Shown in pieces: positions 63,154 through 64,000 of a stretch of 64,000 nucleotides of DNA. The position numbers were made by a program, and so were the translations under genes. The stretch comes from Hirudo medicinalis (lineage: Eukaryota > Annelida > Clitellata > Hirudinida > Hirudinidae): positions 28,005-92,004 of the forward strand of contig MPNW01000240.1 in NCBI GenBank assembly GCA_011800805.1, given 5' to 3'. The first letter of the stretch is position 1. Every line of letters starts with the position of its first letter. The notes under the pieces are model-generated. The model searched no databases. It had not been told where the DNA came from and was given only the letters and a program-made list of their open reading frames with translations.

Positions 63154-64000
63154 GTTTAACTTGGTGACTTCACTGAGGCTTTTAGGTCACATCTGCCACC
63201 TAAATTTAGATAAGATTGTCTTTCAAAACATTCAATCGAATTTTATTTCTAGTCGGAAATATAAATAACTTTATGAATTTATTTTGAATTAAAATTTTAA
63301 ACAACATTTTGGAATTAAAATTTGTAGGTCATGTAAACTAATTAATAGCAAATGTTGTTAAAAATTCTTTAAAAGACAAATATTTATTCCTCGCCAAGAG
63401 GAATTGGAAAAGACCAACTAATAAACAAATAAACGAATTTCTGACCAGTAAATCCAAGATTTGAAATTTGTAATATTATGAAAAGAGCCAGTAGAACATG
63501 ACGACGCGAAATAACATTGACATTGAGAAATCCATATCGAATTTAAGTCATCGTTGAACATTCGAAACAACAAACAAAGCGCTAAGGTAAGCCAGGTACG
63601 CTTGCCAACACAAACTTCATGTACTAATTGCGTATTGCATATTCTTGTCTCATCTAAGTTTCCTTCAGATTACGATAGTTCAAGTTTATCCTAAATTGTT
63701 TATTACTAATAAATAACCTAGTCTAATTAGATTTTGTTATAGCTCTTTAAGAAAGAATTTATAAGAAAGTTAGTTTCATTTTCCGGACTTCCATGAAATC
63801 GTTTAACTTAGGTTGCATATTTCCAAAAATTAGATGCAAGTTACGATTACAAGTCATTTCACTCTAATAAAATTCTTTAAATCCGTCCTTCGTCAGAAAG
63901 TCAGAAGGTTTATCAGAAAGCAAGAACACAGAAACTGAAACATCAAGAAAATGCAACACCTTTAGAGCTTCAATTTCAAAGATTTCTGTTATTAAAATGC
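63154..64000. other. upstream region of the RhoGEF gene
   Basis: AT-rich with no TATA box or other promoter element that I can defend. It should contain the 5' UTR and perhaps the promoter or another upstream intron. Confidence 0.45.

Overview
The window is nuclear DNA from an invertebrate animal. It is AT-rich, the genes are split by short GT-AG introns, simple-sequence repeats are very dense (GAT/ATC, AAT/ATT, TGGA), and degraded metazoan transposons fill the spaces. The gene types and this repeat style would fit a lophotrochozoan such as a leech draft assembly, but that is inference. Three single N characters (45273, 59168, 60468) mark assembly joins, and at least one join is faulty.

Five protein-coding genes can be reconstructed with phase-checked exons. 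(1) 4541-6654, plus: an unrecognised 432-residue acidic protein with a TPR-like segment and an internal duplication. (2) 9685-15647, minus: an alpha-2-macroglobulin/thioester-protein relative with a TATA promoter and signal peptide. It stops after the N-terminal macroglobulin-type region, appears to lack the thioester domain, and seems to end in a transmembrane helix. (3) 20812-28923, minus, 5' partial: a single-pass receptor-like protein with a SUEL/galactose-binding-lectin domain, a probable CUB-like region, a membrane segment and a glutamine-rich tail. (4) 47440-49598, minus: a BPI/LBP-family lipid-binding secreted protein. (5) 51337-63153, minus: a complete 1157-residue DH-PH Rho guanine nucleotide exchange factor of the PLEKHG type.

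Between the genes lie LINE reverse-transcriptase remnants (3.7, 36.8-38.0 and 44.4-46.2 kb), a Ty1/copia remnant (18.4 kb), a Tc1/mariner transposase remnant (33 kb), two hAT-like MITEs (18.9 kb with an 8-bp target duplication, and 46.8 kb), two tRNA-derived SINE families (about 21.7 and 61.8 kb; 11.4, 27.6 and 56.3 kb), an unnamed repeat pair (17.9 and 25.6 kb) and many microsatellites. The 29-47 kb stretch holds almost nothing else.

The genes do not form an operon or pathway. Three of the five (macroglobulin-like, BPI-like, lectin/CUB receptor) belong to families often used in extracellular recognition or innate defence. The most novel item is the macroglobulin gene that appears to have lost its thioester half and gained a membrane anchor.
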